A stretch of 64,000 nt of DNA. Source: Serripes groenlandicus (Eukaryota; Mollusca; Bivalvia; Cardiida; Cardiidae). This document shows, piece after piece, positions 23,218-33,402 of this stretch (within the stretch, counting starts at the first letter, position 1; each line of letters starts with the position of its first letter). The notes under the pieces are model-generated. The model was given only the letters and a program-made list of their open reading frames with translations. It was not told where the DNA came from and searched no databases. The translations under genes were made by a program, and so were the position numbers. The DNA lies in NCBI GenBank assembly GCA_031761405.1, contig JASEVX010000001.1, forward strand, positions 111,781,550 through 111,845,549, in the 5' to 3' direction.

Positions 23218-23695
23218 TTTGAGGAGCCGCGTCTGGCGGTGGGATCTTTTATCAACTCTCCGTAATGGATCGTATAGATACAAATTGGCACAAAACTACT
23301 TGAACTACAGTCAGTTTTATGTCATCACATGTATTTAAGACTAATTTACATGTACACGAGCAAGACTCTGTAACACTGTGCGGTCTCGCATGAGTCTTCC
23401 TGTTCGCAGATGCAATAAGATCCCCAAACTCGGTGGACGCGACTCTGCTCTATAGAAAAGAAATCATAGGTTTAATTTATACAACTTGAACTAATTTCAA
23501 CCCAAATATGCAGACAGCTCATTGTCTTCAGACAAAGGCGCGTGTGTGAAAGCAATATTTTGTTCATAAACCCCAAAACTAAGAACATATTTCAACACAT
23601 GTGTTAGGGATGAAGGCCGACAACCCCCGGATACCGAACGCAGATGAACCTACGCGTTCACACAACCGAATAATGTATCACCGCAATCAGTCATC
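23218..23695. other. No gene recognised
   Basis: Nothing supported. Confidence 0.45.
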
Positions 23696-23776
23696 CGACC
23701 ATCCTAGACGTCTCTGGAGATCCATTCTGAATCCGCACAATCTTACAAGAGTCTTCATTGTCCATTTGCATGTAGT

Positions 23777-24005
23777 TTAACCCTTTCACACAGGCATCAA
23801 ATCTGCAGCAGACGACTTTAAAAACATAGAGGCACAAACCTGACAAATCTCCATAAAAGAAAGCTTAATTGTTAAATAAAGTTGAAAACATTGTGGCCAA
23901 ATGAGAAATTGCTCATCATGAGCAATTTCACCTTTGGTCACAATGTTTTCAAAGGTCGTCTGCTGCTATTGCGTCAAAATGCGTCTGCAGGTGTGAAAGG
24001 GTTAA
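23777..24005 (+). mobile_element. Family B element
   Basis: TTTAACCCTTTCACACAGG to GTGTGAAAGGGTTAA. The hairpin is AATTGCTCATCATGAGCAATT. The terminal repeats read CTTTCACAC instead of CTTTCCCTCATA, and both ends carry the matching change. Confidence 0.9.
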
Positions 24006-24034
24006 GTCACGACGTACTTGGGACGCAATAAGCC

Positions 24035-24215
24035 AAACTAGTTTAACGTTCACTCCTTCAGCGCCCACTTGTTTAAAGTAGACTCTTCCACATTCAAAAT
24101 AGGGCGCCTCCATTTCTCATGTAATAAGAGTTTGAAATCTTTTGAAAACTATAAAGGCAAACAATGCTGCTTTCAGGTGAGACAGCTCGTTTCGAGCTAA
24201 CTCACGTGAATCTGT
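24035..24215. repeat. Family D repeat
   Basis: GTTCACTCCTTCAGCGCCCA, GACTCTTCCA, GGCAAACAATGCTGCTTTCAG and GACAGCTCGTTTCGAGCT. The same order of blocks (CATTCACTGCC, GACTCTTCCA, GGCAAACAATGCAGATTTCAG, ACGAGCTG) is nested in the element at 44078. Confidence 0.55.
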
Positions 24216-24604
24216 TTTGTTTGCGAAAAACTAAACTATTGCCATTGGTGCTGAAAGAGATAATGTTAATTTTGAATGAGTCACACTGGATCGCCAATAA
24301 GAGCTTTCTATATATGGGATATAACCATGTGTATTATTACCATTCAATCAAAACTTCTTAAGGTCGTCTTTTGCGTGGCGTGACTGAAGTCTGTCTCATG
24401 TTCTTAACGGTGCCGTATCTTATGATATGGGTAAATGTCACAGATAGTTCAATCTTCGAAGGTGTCGATAAAAGATATCAAATGAGATTTGAATACTTGC
24501 ATATTTTAGAGTTTGATGACAGCCGTTTTAAGAAGCATTCAGGATGGTTACTCAACGTGATTGAGAGGTTCAAGTGTTATCCTACTGCTAAAAAATGTAC
24601 TTAT

Positions 24605-24763
24605 TGCTGCCCGCCCTGGCGCTCAGGGTTGCGGGCTTAGCATTACGACTGACTGGCTGGTGTCAAGATAAATGAACCAGTAGTACAGGTAACTTATTCA
24701 GGAAACGCCGTGATATAACTGACAAATTGTTGAACGCAGCGTATCAATCAATCAATCAATTAT
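24605..24763 (+). mobile_element. SINE type 2 body with (CAAT)n tail
   Basis: CCCTGGCGCTCAGGGTTGCG, GGTGTCAAGATAAATGAACC, CAGTAGTACAGGTAACTTA, CGCCGTGATATAACTGACAA, GTTGAACGCAGCG, then ATCAATCAATCAATCAATT. The tail supports retroposition on the + strand. The tRNA head is absent. Confidence 0.7.
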
Positions 24764-24878
24764 CCTAGTGCACGGCGGAGCAGGTCGATCTGGATGTTAA
24801 CCGTTTTCAAAGTTCCGTATGTCGATATTTGTTTGACGTGACCCACATTGCAATTAACCAATCATATGTTAGATGCAT

Positions 24879-25057
24879 TAATCCTCTCCCACATACAACA
24901 CATCGGTAGTAGACGACTTTCCAAACATCTCGACAACAATGCGGTAAATGTCAATACATTAATGTAAAAGAAATTGCACATGATGAGTAGTTTCTCCTTT
25001 TGACACTATGTTTTCAAAAATCGTCTGCTGCAGACTTGTTTTACTTTGGGATTAAAT
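24879..25057 (+). mobile_element. Family B element, shortened
   Basis: TTAATCCTCTCCCACATACA, GTAGTAGACGACTTTCC, AGAAATTGCACATGATGAG, CTTTTGACACTATG, CGTCTGCTGCAGA. The last end is GGGATTAAA, degraded. Confidence 0.78.
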
Positions 25058-25147
25058 CACGGCATACGACCATCCTAGACGTCTCTGGAGATCCATTCTG
25101 TATCCGCACAATCTTACAAGAGTCTTCATTGTCCATTTGCATGTATT

Positions 25148-25376
25148 TTAACCCTTTCACACAGGCATCAAATCTGCAGCAGACGACTTCAAAAACATAG
25201 AGGCACAAACCTGACAAATCTCCATAAAAGAAAGCTTAATTGTTAAATAAAGTTGAAAACATTGTGGCCAAATGAGAAATTGCTCATCATGAGCAATTTC
25301 ACCTTTGGTCACAATGTTTTCAAAGGTCGTCTGCTGCTATTGCGTCAAAATGCGTCTGCAGGTGTGAAAGGGTTAA
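25148..25376 (+). mobile_element. Family B element (second unit of duplication)
   Basis: Counterpart of 23777-24005, including the hairpin GCTCATCATGAGC. It arose by segment duplication, not by a new insertion. Confidence 0.9.
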
Positions 25377-25405
25377 GTCACGACGTACTTGGGACGCAAT
25401 AAGCC

Positions 25406-25586
25406 AAACTAGTTTAACGTTCACTCCTTCAGCGCCCACTTGTTTAAAGTAGACTCTTCCACATTCAAAATAGGGCGCCTCCATTTCTCATGTAATAAGA
25501 GTTTGAAATCTTTTGAAAACTATAAAGGCAAACAATGCTGCTTTCAGGTGAGACAGCTCGTTTCGAGCTAACTCACGTGAATCTGT
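25406..25586. repeat. Family D repeat (second unit)
   Basis: Counterpart of 24035-24215, with the same blocks and no visible structural change. Confidence 0.55.
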
Positions 25587-25975
25587 TTTGTTTGCGAAAA
25601 ACTAAACTATTTCCATTGGTGCTGAAAGAGATAATGTTAATTTTGAATGAGTCACACTGGATCGCCAATAAGAGCTTTCTATATATGAGATATAACCATG
25701 TGTATTATTACCATTCAATCAAAACTTCTTAAGGTCGTCTTTTGCGTGGCGTGACTGAAGTCTGTCTCATGTTCTTAACGGTGCCGTATCTTATGATATG
25801 AGTAAATGTCACAGATAGTTCAATCTTCGAAGGTGTCGATAAAAGATATCAAATGAGATTTGAATACTTGCATATTTTAGAGTTTGATGACAGCCGTTTT
25901 AAGAAGCATTCAGGATGGTTACTCAACGTGATTGAGAGGTTCAAGTTTTATCCTACTGCTAATTTTTTTATTTAT

Positions 25976-26134
25976 TGCTGCCCGCCCTGGCGCTCAGGGT
26001 TGCGGGCTTAGCATTACGACTGACTGGCTGGTGTCAAGATAAATGAACCAGTAGTACAGGTAACTTATTCAGGAAACGCCGTGATATAACTGACAAATTG
26101 TTGAACGCAGCGTATCAATCAATCAATCAATTAT
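25976..26134 (+). mobile_element. SINE type 2 body (second unit)
   Basis: Counterpart of 24605-24763, with the ATCAATCAATC tail at the same relative position. Confidence 0.7.
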
Positions 26135-26249
26135 CCTAGTGCACGGCGGAGCAGGTCGATCTGGATGTTAACCGTTTTCAAAGTTCCGTATGTCGATATT
26201 TGTTTGACGTGACCCACATTGCAATTAACCAATCATATGTTAGATGCAT

Positions 26250-26428
26250 TAATCCTCTCCCACATACAACACATCGGTAGTAGACGACTTTCCAAACATC
26301 TCGACAACAATGCGGTAAATGTCAATACATTAATGTAAAAGAAATTGCACATGATGAGTAGTTTCTCCTTTTGACACTATGTTTTCAAAAATCGTCTGCT
26401 GCAGACTTGTTTTACTTTGGGATTAAAT
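26250..26428 (+). mobile_element. Family B element (second unit)
   Basis: Counterpart of 24879-25057. The duplication ends just after it. Confidence 0.78.
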
Positions 26429-26631
26429 CACGGCATATAACGATTTCCATACGCGTACAGTGAAAACGTATGGTTTACCAGGTCCTGTCCTAGCATTCAG
26501 TCTAACCAGAGTCTTCGCGTTCCGCTTGAACGTCGTATATACTCGTCTGAGACTTCTCTCAAAACGTAATTGGTAATCTAGTGCCAGGAGTGGAATTACC
26601 ATATGCCGTTATGCGATCCTCTAATGTAGAT

Positions 26632-27632
26632 ACAACAAGAGAAAGTTGATGCAATGCATCAATGTCGCCGGATATCCATAGTGCAGTTATGCATAACACT
26701 AACATTATAGTAGTTGAATAAACAGTTATCAACTGAGGGGCATATTGGAACATCAGGGTGGGGTCAAGTGAAAATGTATCATAACTTGCATTGTTTTGTC
26801 AACGAAGTGAATGATAATTGAAGCCTTTCATTGTTTATGATCAATCTCCATTCCAAAGAAGGTTGACTAGACACACAACCAACTAATTATTGATCATAAA
26901 CAGTAATGGAAATGAGAAATCTTGCCAATCATTAGTCTTAGTATGTATACAGTGCTTTCATTAAGGAATAATTATAAGATTTGTGAATTCCACATACACT
27001 TTTCAAGATGTTTGTCAGAATATTTGAATTTTATTATTTTTCAATAAAACCACAAAACAGACAATTTAGGATTTGCATGCAATAGCACATCATTTTACCT
27101 TTCCTCTATTAAAGTCAACAGTGGACACCTTTGCAACAATATACTTTTAAAACAATGAGTTAAGGGTTAAATCGCTGAGTTTTCTCTTTTTCTCAAAATG
27201 ATATTAGGTTGGCATCCTAATTATATCATACTTTAACAAATGTTGAAATGTAGTCCAATATTTATAAATTAGACCACATTCGAAATATAATATCAACTTA
27301 ACAGTTAAATCTCATTGAAATTGTTGTATAATTTAAACTTAATTTCGAACATAAACTGAGCCCTACAACATGTTAATTTATTTTAATTCTTTCCTTCCTT
27401 TTTTATAATGAAAATAACAAAACTACTCATGTTTTAAAATTATATTATGATGAGCGCCCTTGTGTCAATGATCCATAACAATATGCAGATCGGAAGCAAT
27501 ATGCCTTTAGGGAATTAAATGACACATTTAAAATAATTCTGTACGAAAGACCCGATTCTTTCTTATTCGCAAAGGTGTCGTTCTTGAAACTCTCTTTATA
27601 GGCAGAGAGTGTTCGTTCAAAGTAATTAACGA
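26632..27632. repeat. Dispersed duplication, copy 2, left part
   Basis: Aligned with 18064-19290. It lacks the foldback element of copy 1: ACAGTTAAATCTCATTG is continuous at 27301. It carries 37 extra bases after GAGCCCTA (27366), including TTTCCTTCCTTTTTTATAA. It stops matching after TTCGTTCAAAGTAATT. Confidence 0.9.
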
Positions 27633-27963
27633 ATTATTTTTTCTCAAAAAATAATACAGTTAACGCGATCGTGTTTGATTCCGGAAGTCACGGTTAAACT
27701 ACACTTCCGCCTAGAATACACATTCGCTGCACCTAAATAGTCCTAGTATTTTTTCGATATTAAAATGACTTCTACGTGTTATTTCAATACAGTGAAGTCA
27801 TAATTATACTATCGAATCATCATAGATAATCAATTTTCTAGAAAATATCAAATTAACAGTACGCGCATATATATTTCATTTGTCGGCAGGTACGTATAAG
27901 CCACGAGTATGAATTTTAGTCGTATGCCCATTCACTAGAAGTCGACCCCACGCTGTATAGAAC

Positions 27964-28043
27964 AATGTTAATCTCACAAATATGCCACTACGCAGAGCTC
28001 AGTGAAATAGTCAGTGTGCATTTTAAACGCTCGCATCGCCGTT
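27964..28043. repeat. Direct repeat, left copy
   Basis: AATCTCACAAATATGCCA, ACGCAGAGCTCAGTGAAA and AACGCTCGCATCGCCGTTG recur at 29599-29696. The right copy has about 17 extra bases (GGGTGTTTTGACAGACTTT). Confidence 0.85.
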
Positions 28044-28100
28044 GTTTCTCCTTTTTCCAACATGATAACGATGATCAAAGGGGCTTTCTAATTATAGAGG

Positions 28101-29293
28101 GCTCTCACGAGGGGGCGATTTGGGCGAAGTGGTCGCCTAAAAGTTTCTGACTTCGCCCATTCACTCGATCAAAGCGAAGTCGACTTCGCCCAAAATCTCA
28201 GTCAAAGCGAAGTTGACTTCGCCGACAATTTTGTCCTAGCCTCGGACACTGTTAAAATGATCACGGTCACGCACCATGTCGAATCGATGTAGGCCTATAC
28301 AGTTCGATATACACAGTTGCGTAATCAGTTATTTGACAACTGAGAGTGTATATCCATTAAAAGCTGAAGAATCGAATCATTTAACACACACAATGACGTA
28401 GAACCAATCAAAATCGTGCACTTTAGTCCAATTTGCATAATCAAAGTACCGATTGTCATATCAAATAGTATGACGCCCCCTGATAAAACATTAAATACGT
28501 ATCCGATGTAAATGAGATGGAAGTCGAATTATGTTTTAACCCTTTCAATAGTATAAATAATATTATGAATCTATTCATGGTTTAATGAGATAATCGTCTT
28601 CAATAATTGTGAAAATGAGATTTTTTAGAGATTTTTTTAGGGGTTTCATAATAAATGCTGTAGCATGGGGGTGTCATACTATTTGGAATTAACCAATCAA
28701 AAGACAATACCTCAATTCTACTTGTAAAGAGTGTGTATGTTTAGCCGATACAAATAATTTACGTTGTTTATGACACTTACGACAGACTAATTTACAAAAT
28801 GCCTGAAACCTTTACACGGCGAGTAAAATGTAGCTTCATTAATTATATTTCGGCGACTTTAGAACACAATGTTCGGATCGCAAACCCGATACAAATAATT
28901 TACATTGTTTATGACACTTACGACCGACTTCTTTATAAAATGCCTGACACACGGAATGGCGAGTAAAAGGTAGCTTCATTAATAATTTCTGCCGGCACCC
29001 ATTTCTGCGACATTAGAACATAATGTTCGGATCGCAACTACTCTTAGGGAAAAACAATTTTAGAACTTCATGTGATAATCATAATTAAAATAAAATAATA
29101 AAACATTCATCTTTGTTTAAGTAAATGTGTTCTATCCCAAACGATGCGATGCGGTTACGACGCGTAACGACACAAAAAGAGATGTAATTTCTCCCTTAAG
29201 TCTCCCCACTTCTCCCTAAAGTCTCCCCACTTCGCCCTAAATTGCCCGGAGGGGCAAGTCACTTCTCCCTAAAATTTAAGCCTAGTGAGAGCT
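28101..29293. mobile_element. Element with GCTCTCAC inverted ends
   Basis: GGGCTCTCACGAGG at the left and CCTAGTGAGAGC at the right form short inverted ends about 1.19 kb apart. The left flank holds repeated GCGAAGTCGACTTCGCC-type palindromes (28163-28225). The right flank holds CCCCACTTCTCCCTAAAGT repeats and CGGAGGGGCAAGTCACTT. It has no open frame of note, so it would be non-autonomous. The class is unknown. Confidence 0.55.
28745..29036. repeat. 141-bp tandem duplication
   Basis: Two units starting CCGATACAAATAATTTAC at 28745 and 28886, both ending in AATGTTCGGATCGCAA. The second has about 10 extra bases (GCCGGCACCC). Confidence 0.88.
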
Positions 29294-29373
29294 AAGATCA
29301 TGATTTACATACGCGCGCATTCAGTTAGCTTAATATATATACGAAAGTAACGCTCAAACGTTGTATCAAAGTA

Positions 29374-29460
29374 CCGTGGTGCAATGGAGAGCGTGTAGAA
29401 CTACTAATCATGGACTACTTATGGACGCGAGTTCGAGTCCTAATAGGAACTTTTTTTTTT
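29374..29460 (+). repeat. tRNA-like sequence followed by a T-run
   Basis: CCGTGGTGCAATGGAGAGCG is a good A-box block. GCGAGTTCGAGTCC, about 40 bases later, is a good B-box block, and a run of about 19 T follows. A loop CTAATCA would give anticodon AAT, but the anticodon stem has at least two mismatches and the acceptor ends pair poorly. It is more likely a tRNA pseudogene or SINE head than a working tRNA. Confidence 0.45.
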
Positions 29461-29598
29461 TTTTTTTTTAATTCTTATTTTATGCGATTTGTTAAACATT
29501 ATAGATTTATAATAATTAATTCACTCACATGAAACATAGTTATAATATAAGCCGAAATCCTGGATCCGCCCCTGGTGACGAAAACAAATCGAACTAAC

Positions 29599-29696
29599 AA
29601 TGTAAATCTCACAAATATGCCATGGGTGTTTTGACAGACTTTACGCAGAGCTCAGTGAAAGAGTTAGTGTGCATGTTAAACGCTCGCATCGCCGTT
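29599..29696. repeat. Direct repeat, right copy
   Basis: Partner of 27964-28043. Together they bracket the inverted-end element and the tRNA-like sequence. Confidence 0.85.
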
Positions 29697-29864
29697 GAAA
29701 TGCTACATTTACTAAAACTGTCAACTGATAAAAAAAAATCTCTTGACAAAAATATTAATAATAATAAAATAGACTAAATTGTGCAATAGCATGATCAATT
29801 GCATTCATAAATTAGATTTTACAAATGTTCAAAATAATTCGTTACCAGTACTTCAGTACTTTGA

Positions 29865-30405
29865 TTTTTCTATTAATACTAGTTTTTATCTCGGTTTGTT
29901 CTTTTCTTCATTTGTTTCGAACCAAATAAACATTTTAAATCACCTACGATTTACTATTTGTAAGTGAGTGTAAAGAGACGGCTCTCTGCAAAGGAGATTG
30001 ATCTACGCAGTTGGTATTCGCGAGTCACGCTTCAAGCAGGTGCGCGTATGTAAACAAATTAGACTGCGACGTAAAGGTTTGTAGTTATCGCCTTTTGAGT
30101 ACATGTAGTATATAGTGTAAAAATAAAGTATACCAGTCTAGCTAATAGGGACTGTTTTATCTTCGTAAATAAAACAACAAAACATAAATGCGAGTCAAAA
30201 TAAAGAAACTGAAAATACCTAAAACATCGGAATATTTATTTCATTTTAGATGTGTCATTACTTAGTGTTTTTAAACAAACACAATTGTAATATGTTCAAG
30301 ACATCTAAATGTGTTTCTTTCTAATAATAATCCCTCCTCCCATGTGATTTCCGAAAACCTATTAAAAATAGAAGTCGCGGGCTTCTGCCCGGCGACTAAT
30401 AAGAC
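29865..30405. repeat. Dispersed duplication, copy 2, right part
   Basis: It matches 19291-19800 from TTCTATTAA and TTATCTCGGTTTGTTC to GAAGTCGCGGGCTTCTGCCC. A short insert, CACGCTTCAAGCAGGTGCG, sits at 30026 relative to copy 1. Confidence 0.9.
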
Positions 30406-31060
30406 TCCTTATCGCCTGACGATGCTCACATATATATGTCACTACTAGGGAGGAGATATGCGGATTACTTCTCTAAAATCAATGCGTGTGTAGATCAATA
30501 AGTTGTTGATATCTTCCAGACAGCATGTGAACAACTTAAACTCGAGTTAACTTTCGTAGACGGACTATGTAAATGTTCTTGATTTATGTCTACTGTTTTG
30601 TCTACGCATACATTTACATGTCCGCGATCGGACTTATTCTGTCTATGTAAGTGCTATATAAACCAAGCCATCGGATAATCTTGCCTTCGGGGAGTGTGCG
30701 ACCAGCAAAGATCCGGATCAGTCTGTGCATCCACACAGTCTGATCTTCACTATGCGCTATTTAGTTATATAACTTGAGCTTATTATCCACCAAATTCTAC
30801 ATCTCCGAAGATCGGATCTCGAGCGATGTGGTTAATATTAAAAGAGACAGAATAACGACCACGTTATGATTGAAAAGAGGCCATACTACTTTCTTTCTCA
30901 AACAATTTCCAGGTAACAAATGCTTGGAAAAACTGGACTGTATTCTGTCAACAAGTTTTTGTATCCTCTAATCTTTAAATCCTGATACCAGTTCTTGAAC
31001 ATTATGCGAGATAACAGATACACACTTGTTTTTATTGAATAACCTGCTTTAAACCCTTTC
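30406..31060. repeat. Spacer with family F repeat
   Basis: At about 30690-30770, GCGACCAGCAAAGATCCGGA, TCAGTCTGTGCATCC and CACAGTCTGATCTTCAC form a GATC-rich inverted motif. Related sequence is at 34516-34640 and about 44655-44735. The rest is featureless. Confidence 0.45.
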
Positions 31061-31243
31061 CCACATTAAGACGCTTTCTGACGCCGCAGACGACTTTTGT
31101 AATTATTGTGGCAAATTGAGGAATTTCTCAATTTGCCATAATGATTTCAACTCAATAGTCATACTATCATTTATTTATAGATTTTATATTTTGGAATTGA
31201 TAATCCCGGTCGTCTGCTGCATAGTTATAGCATGTGGGGACAA
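31061..31243 (-). mobile_element. Family B element, diverged
   Basis: TAAACCCTTTCCCACATTAA, CGCAGACGACTTTTG, TTGAGGAATTTCTCAA (an altered short hairpin), CGGTCGTCTGCTGCA and GCATGTGGGGA. Confidence 0.75.
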
Positions 31244-31394
31244 TTTCAAAAGGATCTGAGGAAAATGATGTGGTCTAAGGATATTTGGGAGGAGTTTTAT
31301 GACGAAAAGTAATCAAAATGTTCGAAAATGGGATATTGGTCGTTATGGACAACTTCTTTCTTTCGTTTTGGAATCCGTTGTGACCGAATAAACG

Positions 31395-31600
31395 TCGGGT
31401 ATAGTGAGACCGGAGGGGTTTAATCCCCGCTCGCGGAGGTCATGGTGGGGTTTTCTTTTAGCAAAACACATTTCCTAGCCTGGTACAGGTTTTGTTCCCA
31501 GGGTTTATAGATACGTATTCTATCGCTGTTATATGACGGGAGTCACCGTTGAAAACGGACTAAAAATCCAAATAAAACAAAATAGTTTCATCACAATATT
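31395..31600 (+). repeat. SINE-like sequence
   Basis: CACATTTCCTAGCCTGGTAC, GTTATATGACGGGAGTCACC and GTTGAAAACGGACTAAAAAT. The first block and a CCG...ATATAACGG end recur at 50841-51000. It is probably a relative of SINE type 2 with a different middle. No tRNA head is seen. Confidence 0.4.
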
Positions 31601-31659
31601 TCCAAAGATGCCTGACACAGAACCATCAGAAATCGTTTTGCGACAGGGAAGAGAATTGG

Positions 31660-31875
31660 CATGTTCTCTCATGTAGACGCATTATGATGTATTTACAGCA
31701 GACGACGCATACACATAGTGTGGCAAAATTACAAATTGACCATAATGAGAAAATCATTTTTTTTGCCAAATTCGTTCAACTGTTTTCAACAGTTTTACAT
31801 TGCCAGTATTTAAATGTGATGTTTTTAAAGTCACAATTCCGCCGCGAATGTGTTGTATGCGGGTATAAGTGTTAA
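31660..31875 (-). mobile_element. Family B element, diverged
   Basis: TGTTCTCTCATGTAGACGC, TACAGCAGACGAC, GTGTGGCAAAATTACAAATT, CCATAATGAGAAAATC, GTATGCGGGTATAAGTGTTAA. It shares its last TTAA with the next copy. Confidence 0.72.
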
Positions 31876-32101
31876 CCCTTTCCCTCATACGACAATTCTG
31901 CAGCAGACGACTTTGAACATATTTTGTCAAAACATAGAAAATCTCCATAATTGAATGGATAACCTATGACAAAAAGTGGAAAACATTGTGGCAAAAGGAG
32001 AAATTGCACGTTTTGTGCAATTTCTTCTTTTGTCACTATGTTTTCAAAACGCCGTCTGCTGCAGAGGCGTCATAAAGCGTCTACATGAGGGAACGTGTTA
32101 A
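31873..32101 (+). mobile_element. Family B element, near complete
   Basis: TTAACCCTTTCCCTCATACG to CATGAGGGAACGTGTTAA. The hairpin is TTGCACGTTTTGTGCAA. It lies only 38 bp upstream of the channel exon, so it sits just before the branch-point/acceptor zone of that intron. Confidence 0.92.
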
Positions 32102-32139
32102 ATTGGAAAATGTAGTGTTTATCTTCTTTACGCTTTCAG

Positions 32140-32405
32140 GCGAACTACACGTGCCACTGGAGGTGTGTGGGGCAGTCGTGAAGCGAGAACTGGACTATTG
32201 GCAGATAAATGAGAATCATATAAAGTCATGTTGCTGGAGGAATTATCGCTCGTACATCGAAAACAAGAGAATTCTCGACTCTTTTAACCACAGTATTGTC
32301 AAACAACAGATGGACATCAAAGTGGATGACATGCAAGGCTGGGAACGTGTCCGCACAAATGTTTGGCTTATACTCGAATATCCGAGAACGTCAAAGATTG
32401 CAATG
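32140..32405 (+). CDS. Kv3/Shaw-type K+ channel, T1-domain exon (partial gene)
   Basis: This exon encodes the C-terminal half of the cytoplasmic T1 tetramerisation domain and the linker to S1. Acceptor: TTTACGCTTTCAG at 32127-32139. Donor: ATG|GTTTGT at 32405/32406. It enters with two bases of a split codon (G|GC, glycine) and leaves in phase 0. Counting from the first full codon (E1), the inter-subunit zinc motif H-x5-C-x20-C-C of Kv2-4 channels is complete: H3, C9, C30, C31. CGAVV, ELDYW and SCCWRNYRSY match the Kv3/Shaw pattern. The end, RTSKIAM, joins naturally to CYGIISLL of the next exon. The preceding exon, with the NVGG-type start of T1, was not found in the window. Subfamily Kv3/Shaw is likely, but no orthologue name is claimed. 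Confidence 0.9.
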
Positions 32406-32724
32406 GTTTGTATGTGTTTTCTTCTTTATTAACCAGTTGACATCTGGTTATATAAGAATTCTGATGTAATTGATCGGGCGGATGAGTGCAAACATTTCGT
32501 TTCAACTCAAAAATCTTACTACAGTAATATGTAAATTGGTTTATTTTAACCTAGTTTCGTAAGTAACAAGCTAGCATTGGATCTTGTTGCATCTGTTTAG
32601 ACAAAAGTCTTCACTGTCCGCAGATTTATAAGGTAGACCTGAATGCATGTATTGACGAAACAAAGTTGAAGTGTAGCCCAACTAGTTTCATGTAACTTGA
32701 AACGATGTCAAAGCGGAATGTCAT

Positions 32725-32935
32725 TAACCCTTTCGCTTTCTAACACCTCTACAGCAGACGTTTTTGAAAACATTGAGGCAATAGCAGAAATGGCTCATTG
32801 TGAATAATAACTCCTTTTGCCATAATGTTATCAACTCTTTTCTTAAACTAAAAACTTTTAAAGTTTTTTCCATATTATTCTCCAGATTATGTTAGTCTTC
32901 TGCTGCAGAGTTGTTGTATGTGCGAAAGTGCGAAG
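32725..32935 (-). mobile_element. Family B element in intron
   Basis: TTAACCCTTTCGCTTTC, CTACAGCAGACG, GAAATGGCTCATTGTGAATA (decayed hairpin), CTCCTTTTGCCATAATG, TCTGCTGCAGAGTTG. Confidence 0.75.
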
Positions 32936-33402
32936 ATAGTAAAAATGTAAAATCATACGAATATGAAGTCAAGTTTTGGCTAAGAATTTTTGTTAACCGT
33001 TGTTGAAAGGGTAGATCGCTCAATGACTTCTTAGCATTTTCACGTTTTCGATAGAGTTTTAATCTGCATTGACGTAAACATATGTGTAAACAGGAAATAA
33101 GGTAAATCAGTACATGCTCTTTTAATAAGATAACAAATAATGCAGGCAACTTGTATACTGGTTACATATTAAATATTATTAAGTTAAACGGACACAAAAG
33201 TATTATATTAAGATCTAAAGAGGAATGGATTTATCTCAACAATGGCAGAGAAGATTTTTATTTTAAAATTTAAACCGGATCGTGTGGAAATATCTGATGA
33301 TTTTGATCAAATGAATTGCGATCAGATAAAGTATTTGAAAATCCTTGATTTAAACTACACTTATTTGTATGTCGCCTTTTTATAAACGTGTGCACAATAT
33401 AT

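Larger units (their letters stand above)
23696..25066. repeat. 1371-bp tandem duplication, unit 1
   Basis: It begins CGACCATCCTAGACGTCTCT and ends AAATCACGGCATA. Both boundaries recur exactly 1371 bp downstream, so there is no net indel. Only scattered substitutions separate the two units. It contains two family B elements, a family D motif and a SINE body. Short open frames inside (for example 24164-24361) are duplicated with it and show no domain. Confidence 0.95.
25067..26437. repeat. 1371-bp tandem duplication, unit 2
   Basis: Direct copy of 23696-25066. Visible changes include CTATTGCC to CTATTTCC, TATGGGATAT to TATGAGATAT, and TAAAAAATGTAC to TAATTTTTTTAT. The low divergence points to a recent event. 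Confidence 0.95.
27633..29864. mobile_element. 2.2-kb insertion in copy 2 of the dispersed duplication
   Basis: Copy 1 runs straight from GTTCAAAGTAATTT to TTCTATTAAAACCAG. Here the two halves are separated by about 2.23 kb. No protein-coding gene is visible. Inside are direct repeats (27964/29599), an inverted-end element (28101-29293), a 141-bp tandem duplication, and a tRNA-like sequence with a T-run. Either an insertion here or a deletion in copy 1 is possible. The nested mobile structure favours insertion. Confidence 0.65.

Noticed and set aside
24164..24640. Two open frames of 65 and 89 codons that also occur in the tandem copy
   Set aside because: They persist because the DNA was duplicated recently; the second frame is cut short in the second copy and runs into a SINE.
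29374..29450. Functional tRNA-Ile (AAT)
   Set aside because: Anticodon stem has mismatches and acceptor ends do not pair well; kept only as a tRNA-like sequence.
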